Assembly: GCF_006385135.1 (NCBI RefSeq)
Contig: NZ_CP041025.1
Span: 3,751,501 to 3,815,500, forward strand
Direction of reading: 5' to 3'
Source of the DNA: Paremcibacter congregatus
Lineage (GTDB): Bacteria; Pseudomonadota; Alphaproteobacteria; Sphingomonadales; Emcibacteraceae
DNA: 64,000 bases
Shown: piece after piece, positions 20,744 through 29,501 of the stretch
Layout: each line of letters starts with the position of its first letter
Numbering within the stretch: the stretch's first letter is position 1
The notes under the pieces: generated by a model
Told to the model about the DNA's origin: nothing
Databases searched by the model: none
Seen by the model: the letters and a program-made list of their open reading frames with translations, nothing else
Made by a program: the position numbers and the translations under genes

Positions 20744-22999
20744 ATGACACGCCATAATAGCCGAAACCACAGCTGGACCAGAACATCCTGCCTGACGAGT
20801 ATCTTCATCGCCTTGACGGCCACCACGGGCCACGCGCAAACCGAGGGAGAGCGCGTGGAGGACAGAGCCGTGCTCGACGAAGTGATTGTCACCGCCCGGC
20901 GCCAGAGTGAAAACCTGCAAAATACGCCCCTGGCGGTCAGCGCCTTCGCTGCCGATGAATTGTTCCGCAACCAGATCGAAGATCTCGGCAAGCTCCAGTC
21001 CCATGTGCCCAATCTGAGCCTGCATGTCGGCGACGCCGCCAACGCGGTGATTTACCTGCGCGGGGTCGGGCAGATCGATTCCATTTCCTTCAACGACCCC
21101 GGCGTCGGGGTCTATGTCGATGATGTCTATATGGGCCGGGCGCAAGGCTCGTTCCTGGATGTGATGGACCCGGCCCGGATCGAGGTTCTGCGCGGCCCCC
21201 AGGGCACCCTCTATGGCCGCAACACCATCGGCGGCGCAATTAAATTCGTTAGCGCCCGCCCCACCAACGAGGTGGAAGGCTACGTCGAAGCCGGCTATGG
21301 CAATTATAACCAGGTCAAGGCCAAGGCCAGCCTCAGCGGCCCGATCATTGCCGACAAACTGATGGCGAAAGCCGCCGTCGCCCATAGTTCCCGGGACGGC
21401 TACAGCCAGAATCTGTTTGATGGTGAAGATGACTTTGACAAGGAAAGCAACAGCTGGCGGGTAAGCACATTACTGACCCCCACCGAAGATCTGTCCTTCT
21501 ATCTGGTCGTCGACGGATCAAAGAACAGCCCCGATCATTCCCGCACGCCCCATACGGAAACCCCGATCTATTCGGTGCCGGCAGGCGGATTTGTTGCCCC
21601 AACCGATGATCCCTTCGTCGTCAATGTCAATTACAACACGCTGGAGCGCCTGAAGACCTTCGGCGCGGCGCTAACGGCGGAATATACCATCAACGACCTG
21701 ACTTTCAAATCCATCACCTCCTACCGGGAAATGGATTACCGCACCAAGGTTGACCTCGACGGCATTCAGGATGCGAGCTTTGGCATTTATGATTTCGAGG
21801 ATCAGGACCAGTTCAGTCAGGAACTACAACTGATCTATCAGGGTGACCGCCTGTCGCTGGTGTCCGGCCTGTATTATTTCAGGGAAAATGACATCACCTT
21901 TGCTGGTGCCAACGCGCCGGATTTCTTCGTCACCCTGCCAGTGATCGGCGTCTTTCCCTATCCCATCATCAATGCCGGACGCCGCGACCAGACCAACACC
22001 AGTCAGGCCGCTTACGCCCAGCTGAAATATGACGCGACCGACAAGCTCTCCCTGACCGTCGGCGCGCGCTTTACCAAGGAAAAGAAAGAAGTGACCAGCG
22101 CCGGCGAAGAATTCTTCGGCACCGGCGTGACCACGGCGGAAGAGATGGAGGCCGTCTTCGGCACCGGCGTCGGTTATGGCCGCACCAGTTTCACCGCCGA
22201 GAATGACTGGAACAGTTTCTCGCCCAAGATCGGGCTGGATTATACCGTCAATGATGATGTCATGGTCTACGCCAGCGCCAGTCGCGGTTTCAAAAGCGGC
22301 GGCTTTAACGGCCGCCTGACCAACCGGGCCCAGTCCTTCGATCCGGAAACCTTGTGGAGCTACGAAGTTGGCCTGAAATCCACCTTCGCCGAAAAAAGAG
22401 TACGGCTCAATATGGCCGGTTTCTACAACGACTATAAGAATTTCCAGCTGAGCCGTTTCAGCGCCAACCCGGACACCGGCGCCTTTGAATCCGTCTTTGA
22501 AAATGCCGGCAAGGCGACAATATGGGGATTGGAAATGGAAATGACCGCCCTGCTCAGCGACGCCCTGACCCTGGACGTCAACGCCGGGTATCTCAACAGC
22601 GGCTATGATGAATTCCTCGGCGATTTCGGCATTGATGTCAGTGATGCGCGTCATCTGGTCAATGCCCCGGAATTCACCTCCCGCGCCAACCTGACCTACA
22701 CTCAAGAACTCGGCGACGCCGGCACCCTGTCCATTAATGGCGCGGTCAGCACCCGGTCCAAGACCTATCTCACCGTTTCCAGCAGTGAAGTTCTGGCCCA
22801 GGATGCCTTCGCTCTGCTGGAAGCCGGGGTCCGGTTCACCTCCGCCGATCAGAAATGGGATGTTTTGCTGTCGGGTCAGAATCTGACCAATAAAAAATAC
22901 CGCGAACATGGTTTTGACTTGAGCGCCGCGCCAGGGGTGCAACTCGGCTATTACGGCACGCCGCGCACCTATAGCCTCACCCTGCGTTACAGCTTCTGA
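20744..22999 (+). CDS. TonB-dependent outer-membrane receptor (751 aa)
   Basis: Starts with GGGAGG upstream and a signal peptide ending GHAQT, then a TonB box-like LDEVIVTARRQ. The plug contains YLRGVGQIDSISFNDPGVGVYVDDVYMGRAQG and the plug-end signature IEVLRGPQGTLYGRNTIGGAIKFVS. The barrel ends in YSLTLRYSF with terminal Phe. Length and wording match the short TonB receptors linked in sphingomonads with aromatic or hydrophobic substrates or ferric chelates. It is 13 bp upstream of a hormone-sensitive-lipase-type esterase and downstream of an AraC regulator, suggesting a three-gene uptake-and-hydrolysis module. The substrate, perhaps an ester, is inferred. Confidence 0.95.
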   Translation: MTRHNSRNHSWTRTSCLTSIFIALTATTGHAQTEGERVEDRAVLDEVIVTARRQSENLQNTPLAVSAFAADELFRNQIEDLGKLQSHVPNLSLHVGDAANAVIYLRGVGQIDSISFNDPGVGVYVDDVYMGRAQGSFLDVMDPARIEVLRGPQGTLYGRNTIGGAIKFVSARPTNEVEGYVEAGYGNYNQVKAKASLSGPIIADKLMAKAAVAHSSRDGYSQNLFDGEDDFDKESNSWRVSTLLTPTEDLSFYLVVDGSKNSPDHSRTPHTETPIYSVPAGGFVAPTDDPFVVNVNYNTLERLKTFGAALTAEYTINDLTFKSITSYREMDYRTKVDLDGIQDASFGIYDFEDQDQFSQELQLIYQGDRLSLVSGLYYFRENDITFAGANAPDFFVTLPVIGVFPYPIINAGRRDQTNTSQAAYAQLKYDATDKLSLTVGARFTKEKKEVTSAGEEFFGTGVTTAEEMEAVFGTGVGYGRTSFTAENDWNSFSPKIGLDYTVNDDVMVYASASRGFKSGGFNGRLTNRAQSFDPETLWSYEVGLKSTFAEKRVRLNMAGFYNDYKNFQLSRFSANPDTGAFESVFENAGKATIWGLEMEMTALLSDALTLDVNAGYLNSGYDEFLGDFGIDVSDARHLVNAPEFTSRANLTYTQELGDAGTLSINGAVSTRSKTYLTVSSSEVLAQDAFALLEAGVRFTSADQKWDVLLSGQNLTNKKYREHGFDLSAAPGVQLGYYGTPRTYSLTLRYSF

Positions 23000-23012
23000 G
23001 AAAGTTTTTACC

Positions 23013-23963
23013 ATGACCATTGACCCTCAGACGGCGGCGATACTCGATATCCTCAACCAACCCGTCGCCGATCCCCCTGTAGAGGTGACCATCATCGAGG
23101 CCCGGACCGGCGCCGACGCGCTGTTCACCGGTTTTGCGGGCGACAAGGTTGCCACCTGCGAAACACAGGACTGCCAGATCCCGTCGCCCGACGGCGCGGT
23201 GCCCGTACGGATTTATACACCGCCTCAAGCAGGGGACATCCCTCTCCCGCTCGTGATATTCTTCCACGGTGGTGGCTGGTCACTGGGCAATGTCGCCGCC
23301 TATGACAGTCTGGTGCGGGCGCTTTGTGTTGAAAGCAACGCGCTGTTTATCAGCGTCGATTATCGTCTGGGGCCGGAACATAAATACCCGGCCGGACTTC
23401 GCGACTGCCGGGCCGTGACGAACTGGGCGCTCGCGCAGGGCACTGAAATAGGCGTTGATCCTGATCGAATAGCGGTGATGGGTGATAGCGCCGGCGGTAC
23501 GCTCGCCACCGTCGTCGCCCATCAAATCAACCGGGCCGATCCCGGCCGCGTGAAAGCGCAGGTCCTGATCTATCCGGTGATGGATCTGTCCCGGCCTCAT
23601 GATCATTATCCCTCGCGGATGACGTTCGGCAATGGTGAATATCTGTTGTCCCGCGACGGAATCGATGCGGCGGAAAACTGGTACCTGTCCCCCTCAGAGG
23701 ATCGTAATGCGCCGGAAATCTCGCCCCTGCGCCAGCCGGATCTTACCCCTCTTCCCCCGACCCTGATGGTCGTCGGCGGTTATGACCCGCTTCTCGATGA
23801 GACGGTGCAGTATCACGAAGACCTTCAGAAAGCCGGGGTTGCGTCAGAATTGCTGCGCTATGAGGGCACCATCCACGCTTTCCTTTCTTTCGGCTGTCTT
23901 GATATCGCCCGCGAGGCCCGGCGTTATATCGGTGCGCAGCTGCGCCGCCTGCTCGCCACCTAA
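23013..23963 (+). CDS. Alpha/beta hydrolase, HSL (hormone-sensitive lipase) family
   Basis: A 316-residue esterase with oxyanion-hole motif HGGGW at residues 85-89, nucleophile Ser159 in GDSAGG, and the acid and base in GYDPLLDE (Asp258) and TIHAF (His288), the standard HSL arrangement. There is no signal peptide, so it acts in the cytoplasm on an imported or internal ester, lactone or carbamate. It follows the TonB receptor by 13 bp and is almost certainly co-transcribed with it. Family members hydrolyse short acyl esters, but the natural substrate cannot be read. The gene ends 137 bp before the convergent LysR gene. Confidence 0.93.
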   Translation: MTIDPQTAAILDILNQPVADPPVEVTIIEARTGADALFTGFAGDKVATCETQDCQIPSPDGAVPVRIYTPPQAGDIPLPLVIFFHGGGWSLGNVAAYDSLVRALCVESNALFISVDYRLGPEHKYPAGLRDCRAVTNWALAQGTEIGVDPDRIAVMGDSAGGTLATVVAHQINRADPGRVKAQVLIYPVMDLSRPHDHYPSRMTFGNGEYLLSRDGIDAAENWYLSPSEDRNAPEISPLRQPDLTPLPPTLMVVGGYDPLLDETVQYHEDLQKAGVASELLRYEGTIHAFLSFGCLDIAREARRYIGAQLRRLLAT

Positions 23964-24090
23964 CGCTTGTGCTAAGGATGAAATACGTACAGGGGCCTGA
24001 TCAATGGCTCAAATTCTCCGCAGACCGGACGATGTCATCCTAGAAAGCGGGCTTTGGAACGTATCTTTTATTCCAAGGCCGCCCCCCCTC

Positions 24091-24116
24091 CCCGCGCGTC
24101 CTATGATGCGCGCGGG
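24091..24116. terminator. GC-rich hairpin between convergent esterase and LysR genes
   Basis: Perfect 8-bp stem CCCGCGCG (24091-24098) with CGCGCGGG (24109-24116), 10-base loop. The LysR stop codon lies in the loop. Neither side has a clear U-tract, so it is terminator-like in position rather than canonical. A second imperfect stem (GCTTTGGAA / TTCCAAGGC) lies just upstream near 24052-24080. Confidence 0.45.
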
Positions 24117-24994
24117 CTCCGGCCTTCCAGCAAATCGCGATGTTTAAGCAGAGCCTTGACGATGAAATCCATAAAAGTTTTAACCCGCAAGGTTTGGCGC
24201 AGGTCGCGATGGGTCAGCACCCAGAGATCGTAGATCGGCACCACCTTGCTCTCGGGCAGGCGCATCAGCTCCGGGTCCCGGTCACCCGCCATGCAGCCCA
24301 GCGCCGCAATCCCCATACCCGCTTTCACCGCCGCCAACATCGCGTCCGGATCATCCATGGTGTGGCGAATGGGGGCTTTCGGGAACAGGCTCTGTTGAAT
24401 ATAGTCATCATCCGCCCCGGTAAATTTCCAGCCGAGCCAGCTTGGCGCCGTCGGATCATCTTCATCGCAAATCCGCCGCCAGAGTTCTTTCGACACATAG
24501 GGGGCTTTACCCAATGTCAATATCCGGCGGCCCACCAGAGATTCCGGTGGATTATTGGTCACCCGAATGGCCACATCCGCCTCGCGCTTATTCAGATCCG
24601 CCAGATCGTAGGAAAGAATAATCTTGAGGTCAATTCCGGGGTAAAGTTCACAAAATTCGGCAAAGGAGCCAATCAAAAGCCCGGTGCCGAGCACAGAGGG
24701 CAAGGTGACGCACAGGCTGCCGGTCATGCTGTTGTCGCGACCGAGAATATGCCGGTCAATGCTGTCGGCCTTATCCGCCATGCCGTGCGCACTCTCCAGC
24801 AGTTCTTCCCCCGCCGTGGTCAGCAGATAGCCATTCTGCAGCCGCTCAAACAGACGAACATTGAGCTGCTCCTCGAACGCCGTGATGCGCCGCGAGACGG
24901 TTGAATGATTGACATGCAGCTTTGCCGCCGCCGCCCGCACCGATCCCTCCTGCGCCACTGCCAGGAATATTCTGATATCGTCCCAATTTAACAT
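24101..24994 (-). CDS. LysR-type transcriptional regulator
   Basis: A 297-residue regulator from ATG 24994 (MLNWDDIRIFLAVAQEGSVRAAAAKLHVNHSTVSRRITAFE). The winged helix-turn-helix occupies residues ~1-60 and is followed by a linker helix and a type-2 periplasmic-binding-protein-like effector domain with few internal clues. An upstream in-frame ATG would add about 28 residues of poor quality and is rejected. It is divergent from the MMPL exporter operon, with 106 bp between the two starts and a perfect dyad in the gap, the classical layout in which a LysR protein controls its divergent neighbour and itself. The inducer is unknown. Confidence 0.92.
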   Translation of the reverse strand: MLNWDDIRIFLAVAQEGSVRAAAAKLHVNHSTVSRRITAFEEQLNVRLFERLQNGYLLTTAGEELLESAHGMADKADSIDRHILGRDNSMTGSLCVTLPSVLGTGLLIGSFAEFCELYPGIDLKIILSYDLADLNKREADVAIRVTNNPPESLVGRRILTLGKAPYVSKELWRRICDEDDPTAPSWLGWKFTGADDDYIQQSLFPKAPIRHTMDDPDAMLAAVKAGMGIAALGCMAGDRDPELMRLPESKVVPIYDLWVLTHRDLRQTLRVKTFMDFIVKALLKHRDLLEGRSPRAS

Positions 24995-25032
24995 GGTGCG
25001 TTTATGCAACATCAAAACGCATAAATCAAGCC

Positions 25033-25062
25033 TTGTGTTGCGAAATCGCAATGCAATATACA
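25033..25062 (+). promoter_or_regulatory. Putative MMPL-operon promoter with overlapping LysR-type dyad
   Basis: Perfect dyad TTGCG-AAAT-CGCAA at 25038-25051 in the LysR/MMPL divergent gap. It overlaps the spacer of a possible promoter (TTGTGT 25033-25038, 18 bp, TATACA 25057-25062) reading toward the MMPL gene. Assignment is by position and symmetry only. Confidence 0.4.
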
Positions 25063-25100
25063 GCACACTGTGGACCAAACTTAATGAAGAGAATAATCCG

Positions 25101-27461
25101 ATGCAGACAACACCTGATCTTCAAAAAAATGCCGTTGTTACCTATGCCAAATTTCTGTTGCGCTGGCGCTGGGCGGCGATTACCCTGGCGCTCGTCGTTA
25201 CGGTTGCTGCGGCTTACGGCGCGAAGAATCTCGGCTTTGCCTCGGATTACCGGGTATTTTTCGGCGATGACAATCCCCAGCTCGCCGCCTATGAGGAATT
25301 ACAAAAGGTCTATACTAAGGACGACAGCATATTGATTGTGCTCAAGCCCAAATCCGGCGACGTCTTTACGCCGGAACTGCTGCGCGGTATACAGGATCTG
25401 ACCGCCAAGGCCTGGAAAACGCCTTTCAGCTCCCGGGTCGACAGCCTGACCAATTTCCAGCATAGCCGCGCCGAGGAAGATGACCTGATCGTTGAGAATC
25501 TGGTGCAGAAATCCAACCCCATGCGCCAAAACGATTTGGCGCGGGTGCGCGAGATTGCTTTGGCGGAGCCCTTGCTCAAGCGTCGCCTGATTTCCCCGGA
25601 CGGCACGACCACCGCGATCAATATCACTCTCAATCTGCCGCAGAAGGAACTGACAGAGATTCCTTCCGCCATGGCCTACGCCCGCGCTCTCGTGGAAAAG
25701 TTCCGCATCGCCCATCCCGACACTCATGTGGCGCTCACCGGTATGGTACCGCTCAATTCCGCCTTCTTCGAAGCCAGTATGACCGATATGTCGACCCTGA
25801 TCCCGCTGATGTATGGCGTGTTGCTGCTGGTCACTTTCTTTATGTTAAGGTCCATCAGTGGCACTGCCGTCACTCTGGTCGTCATCGGCCTGTCGGCGGT
25901 GACCGCCATGGGAATCGGCGGCTGGCTGAATATTCAACTCACCCCGCCCTCCGCCGTGGCGCCGACGGTGATCCTGACCATTGCCATCGCCGACTCGATC
26001 CATATCCTGATCACCCTGTTCAGCGCCATGCGCGCCGGGATAAGCAAATATGACGCCATCGTCGAAAGCCTGCGGGTCAACTTTGGTCCGGTATTCCTGA
26101 CCAGCCTGACCACCATCGTCGGCTTTCTCAGCCTTAATTTCAGTGATTCACCCCCCTTTGGCGATCTGGGCAATATCACCGCCGCCGGTGTCGCCGCCGC
26201 CTGGTTCTTCTCAATCCTGCTGCTGCCGGCTCTGATGGCGGTCCTGCCGGTGCGCGTCAAAGCCCGCGCCGCCACGGAAATCACTTTCATGGACAAGCTG
26301 GCCAATTTTGTCATCCTGCGCCGTAAAATTCTGCTCGCCGGAACAGTGGCTCTGGTGGTCGGACTTGGCGTCATGGTGCCGCAAAATGTGCTCAATGATC
26401 AGTTCGTTCAGTATTTCGACAAGAGCGTGCCCTTCCGCGCCGACAGCGATTTCACGGCCGATAATCTCAGCGGTATGTATCAACTGCAATGGTCGCTGCC
26501 CGCAACGGAGGCCGGTGGTGTCAATGATCCGGTTTATCTCGGCAAGATTTCCGCCTTCTCTGACTGGCTGCGCGTTCAGCCGGGCGTTGACAATGTGCTG
26601 ACCGTGTCGGACATCTTCAAACGTCTGAACAAGAATATGCACGGCGACGATCCGGCGATGTATCGCATGCCGGAAGACCGCAATCTCTCGGCCCAGTTCC
26701 TCTTGCTTTATGAAATGAGCCTGCCCTACGGTCTTGATCTCAACAATCAGATCAATGTGGATAAATCCGCTGTGCGCCTTGTGGCAACCACGGAGAATTT
26801 CACCACCAATGACCTGAAAGCCCTTGATCAGCGCGCCAGCCTGTGGCTGAAACAAAATTTCTCCACGCAACATCTTGAGGCGTCCGGTCCGGTAATGATG
26901 TTCACCTTCATCACCGAACGCAACATCCAGAGCATGCTGATCGGCACCACCGTGGCGCTGCTGCTGATCTCTCTGATCCTGATGGTCGCCCTGCGCAGTT
27001 TCAAGCTCGGATTGATCAGTCTGGTGCCCAATCTGGTACCGGTGATCATGACCTTCGGGGTCTGGGCGATCTTTGTCGGTCAGGTTGATGTCGCGGCCAC
27101 GATTGTCACCGCCACCAGCCTCGGGGTTGTCGTCGACGCTACTGTGCATTTCCTCAGCAAGTATCTGCGGGCTCAGCGGGAGAAAGACCTCAATACGGAA
27201 GATGCCGTGCGCTACGCCTTCGCCAATGTCGGGGTGGCCCTGTTCGCCACCTCGCTCATTCTGATCGCCGGGTTTGCCGTGCTCACCTGGTCGACCTTCC
27301 GGTTGAACGCTAGTATGGGGCAATTGACGGCACTCGCCATAGCGGCAGCTTTGCTCGCTGACTTCCTGTTGTTGCCAGCCCTGCTGCTAACCATCGACAA
27401 ACAACGAAAAGCCAAAGCTTCAACCGAAAACGCAGATCCTGCCCTCATTGCAGCGGAGTAA
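25101..27461 (+). CDS. MMPL/RND-superfamily exporter (786 aa)
   Basis: Starting at ATG 25101 (MQTTPDLQKN) the protein has two repeats, each with one helix, a large periplasmic loop and a five-helix bundle (IAIADSIHILITLFSAMR near residue 295; TSLGVVVDATVHFLSKYLR near 672), the MMPL/HpnN-like layout of 12 helices. An in-frame extension back to 24909 overlaps the LysR promoter and is rejected. Such proteins move lipids, hopanoids or other hydrophobic molecules from the inner membrane. The next genes encode a periplasmic LolA-like protein and an outer-membrane barrel, 4 bp apart and then overlapping, so the three products probably form an envelope-spanning lipid route. Cargo is unknown; hopanoid, sterol or acyl-lipid export are all possible. 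Confidence 0.92.
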   Translation: MQTTPDLQKNAVVTYAKFLLRWRWAAITLALVVTVAAAYGAKNLGFASDYRVFFGDDNPQLAAYEELQKVYTKDDSILIVLKPKSGDVFTPELLRGIQDLTAKAWKTPFSSRVDSLTNFQHSRAEEDDLIVENLVQKSNPMRQNDLARVREIALAEPLLKRRLISPDGTTTAINITLNLPQKELTEIPSAMAYARALVEKFRIAHPDTHVALTGMVPLNSAFFEASMTDMSTLIPLMYGVLLLVTFFMLRSISGTAVTLVVIGLSAVTAMGIGGWLNIQLTPPSAVAPTVILTIAIADSIHILITLFSAMRAGISKYDAIVESLRVNFGPVFLTSLTTIVGFLSLNFSDSPPFGDLGNITAAGVAAAWFFSILLLPALMAVLPVRVKARAATEITFMDKLANFVILRRKILLAGTVALVVGLGVMVPQNVLNDQFVQYFDKSVPFRADSDFTADNLSGMYQLQWSLPATEAGGVNDPVYLGKISAFSDWLRVQPGVDNVLTVSDIFKRLNKNMHGDDPAMYRMPEDRNLSAQFLLLYEMSLPYGLDLNNQINVDKSAVRLVATTENFTTNDLKALDQRASLWLKQNFSTQHLEASGPVMMFTFITERNIQSMLIGTTVALLLISLILMVALRSFKLGLISLVPNLVPVIMTFGVWAIFVGQVDVAATIVTATSLGVVVDATVHFLSKYLRAQREKDLNTEDAVRYAFANVGVALFATSLILIAGFAVLTWSTFRLNASMGQLTALAIAAALLADFLLLPALLLTIDKQRKAKASTENADPALIAAE

Positions 27462-27465
27462 ACTC

Positions 27466-28272
27466 ATGTTAAAAATCTCAAAATCTTTCTTCTCTCTTCT
27501 CACCGCGGCCCTGATCGTGATACCGGGCGTCAGCGCCCTAGCGCAAACGGCTCAAGAGAAAGGTCTGGAGATTGCCATCGCCACTGATAAAGCCAACGAA
27601 GGCTGGGGCGACAGCACCTCTGAACTCAAAATGATCATGTCGAATGCTCAGGGACAGACCAGTACCCGGGAATTGCGCCTGAAAAACCTGGAAGTGACCG
27701 GCGAGGGGCTCGGCGATAAAAGCCTGTCCATCTTCGACCGGCCCCGCGATGTGGAGGGCACCGCCTTTCTGTCCCACACCAAAGTTCTCGAAGCTGACGA
27801 CCAGTGGTTACTTCTGCCGGCGCTTGGTCGGGTGAAACGCATCTCCTCGGCCAATAAATCCGGTCCCTTTATGGGCAGTGAATTCGCCTATGAAGATATC
27901 CTCAGCCCGGAAGTGGCCAAATACAGCTATGTTTACCTGCGCGATGAGGTCTGCGGGACACTCACCTGTTATGTCATTGAACGCACCCCGCTCTATGAAA
28001 ACTCCGGCTATACCAAACAGATTGTCTGGATTGATCAGGCGGAATATCGCTATATGAAAATCGCGTTTTATGACCGTAAGGACAGCCATCTGAAAACCCT
28101 GACCTATAGCGATTATCAGCAGTATCTCGGTAAATACTGGCGGGCCCATACCTTCCAGATGGACAACCATCAGAATGGTAAGGCCACTACCTTGAGCTAC
28201 AGCAATTATGTCTTCCAAACCGGTCTTGACGACAAGGACTTCACCTCAAGCCGTCTGAGTAAAATGCGATGA
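27466..28272 (+). CDS. Periplasmic outer-membrane lipoprotein-sorting (LolA-like) protein
   Basis: A 268-residue exported protein from ATG 27466, with signal peptide MLKISKSFFSLLTAALIVIP and cleavage near ALAQT. The mature part belongs to the LolA-like lipoprotein-sorting family that accompanies RND/MMPL exporters; LLLPALGRVKRISSANKSGPFMGSEFAYEDIL near residue 110 (read as two short stretches) is its hallmark. The half-barrel fold of this family can hold a lipid. It follows the exporter after 4 bp and its last codons overlap the next gene by four bases (ATGA). It likely carries the exporter's lipid cargo across the periplasm; this is inferred from fold and operon. Confidence 0.85.
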   Translation: MLKISKSFFSLLTAALIVIPGVSALAQTAQEKGLEIAIATDKANEGWGDSTSELKMIMSNAQGQTSTRELRLKNLEVTGEGLGDKSLSIFDRPRDVEGTAFLSHTKVLEADDQWLLLPALGRVKRISSANKSGPFMGSEFAYEDILSPEVAKYSYVYLRDEVCGTLTCYVIERTPLYENSGYTKQIVWIDQAEYRYMKIAFYDRKDSHLKTLTYSDYQQYLGKYWRAHTFQMDNHQNGKATTLSYSNYVFQTGLDDKDFTSSRLSKMR

Positions 28273-29498
28273 CCTCAATTACCCCTGCCCGCCCCCGGCT
28301 CTCCCTCTATTTGGCCGGGGTCATGGCCCTGTTAAGTCCCACTCTCGCTTTCGCTGGGGAGTGGGACTTCTCGGGCTCTGTCGCGGGAGAGCTCAGGCTC
28401 TTCCCAAGCGCCCCCGCATACATGAATCAGGAGAAAATGACCCTGTCGCCGTCGGTGGCGCTGGAGATGGAGCTGGTCTATGAGTGGAATGACGCCGCCG
28501 ACCGCCTGAGTTTTGTCCCCTTCGCCCGCCTCGACGCCGATGATCAGAACCGCAGCCATTATGACATTCGCGAAGCCAAATGGCTGCATCTCGGGGACGG
28601 TTGGGATTTTGTCGTCGGGCTTGATAAGGTCTATTGGGGGGTCACCGAAAGCCGCCATCTGGTCAATATCATCAATCAGGATGACGCGATCGAGGATCTT
28701 GACGGTGAAGACAAGCTCGGTCAGCCGATGATCAATTTCAATCTGGAAAAAGACTTCGGCACCTTTAGCGTCTTTGTCCTGCCCAGCTTTCGCGAGAGGG
28801 AATTTGTCGAACAGAACCATCGCCTGAGCGGGCCGGTGCGGATCGACGCCAGCCGCGCGACCTTTGAGGCGGACAGCGGCAACGAGCATGTGGATTTCGC
28901 CGCCCGCTGGAAGCATGTCTTCGACGACTGGGATGTCGGCCTGTCCCATTTTTACGGCACCAGCCGGGAAGCGCGCCTGATCCCGATACAGGTTGACGGC
29001 GAGACAATCCTCGCCCCTCATTATGATCAAATCAATCAGACCAGTCTTGATGTGCAATATACCTCCGGCGCGACCCTGTGGAAAGGCGAGCTGATGAGCC
29101 GCAGCGGTCAGGGCGATCGTTTCTGGGCCTTCGTCGCGGGACTAGAACATACCCTCTATGGCGTGTTGGGGGGTCGGGCCGACCTCGGCCTGCTGGTGGA
29201 ATATCTCTATGATGACCGCGACCCATTGCAAGCGCCCGTGACCACCGCCGACCATGATATTTTTGCCGGCATGCGGCTGGCGCTGAATGATACTCAGGAC
29301 ACCTCGGTGCTGTTCGGCGGCATCGTCGATCATGACAATGGCTCAACCTTGCTGTCGATTGAGGCCGAGCGACGGCTCAGCCCGAACTGGAAGGTTGAAC
29401 TCGAAGGACGCTTCTTCGTCAATATCGACGCCGCCGACCCGAGCCATATCTTCCGCCGGGATGATTTTCTCACCCTCCGCCTGCTGCGTTATTTTTGA
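28269..29498 (+). CDS. Outer-membrane beta-barrel protein of the MMPL operon
   Basis: A 409-residue protein with a signal peptide ending LAFAGEW, alternating polar/hydrophobic strands throughout, and a C-terminal LRLLRYF with terminal Phe, as expected for a substrate of the BAM machinery. I do not recognise a precise family; by position it replaces the DUF1302-type barrels seen in comparable exporter operons. Its start overlaps the stop of the LolA-like gene (ATGA at 28269-28272), so expression is coupled. It probably provides the outer-membrane exit or insertion point for cargo delivered by the two upstream proteins. The stop is 3 bases from the convergent PurU stop. Confidence 0.8.
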   Translation: MTSITPARPRLSLYLAGVMALLSPTLAFAGEWDFSGSVAGELRLFPSAPAYMNQEKMTLSPSVALEMELVYEWNDAADRLSFVPFARLDADDQNRSHYDIREAKWLHLGDGWDFVVGLDKVYWGVTESRHLVNIINQDDAIEDLDGEDKLGQPMINFNLEKDFGTFSVFVLPSFREREFVEQNHRLSGPVRIDASRATFEADSGNEHVDFAARWKHVFDDWDVGLSHFYGTSREARLIPIQVDGETILAPHYDQINQTSLDVQYTSGATLWKGELMSRSGQGDRFWAFVAGLEHTLYGVLGGRADLGLLVEYLYDDRDPLQAPVTTADHDIFAGMRLALNDTQDTSVLFGGIVDHDNGSTLLSIEAERRLSPNWKVELEGRFFVNIDAADPSHIFRRDDFLTLRLLRYF

Positions 29499-29501
29499 GG
29501 C

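Noticed and set aside
21824-23020. 398-codon open frame opposite the TonB receptor
   Set aside because: Mirror of a strongly supported receptor; no ribosome-binding site, no recognisable domain.
24909-25100. N-terminal extension of the MMPL exporter
   Set aside because: The extension overlaps the LysR start and promoter region, and residues before MQTTPDL do not resemble the family.
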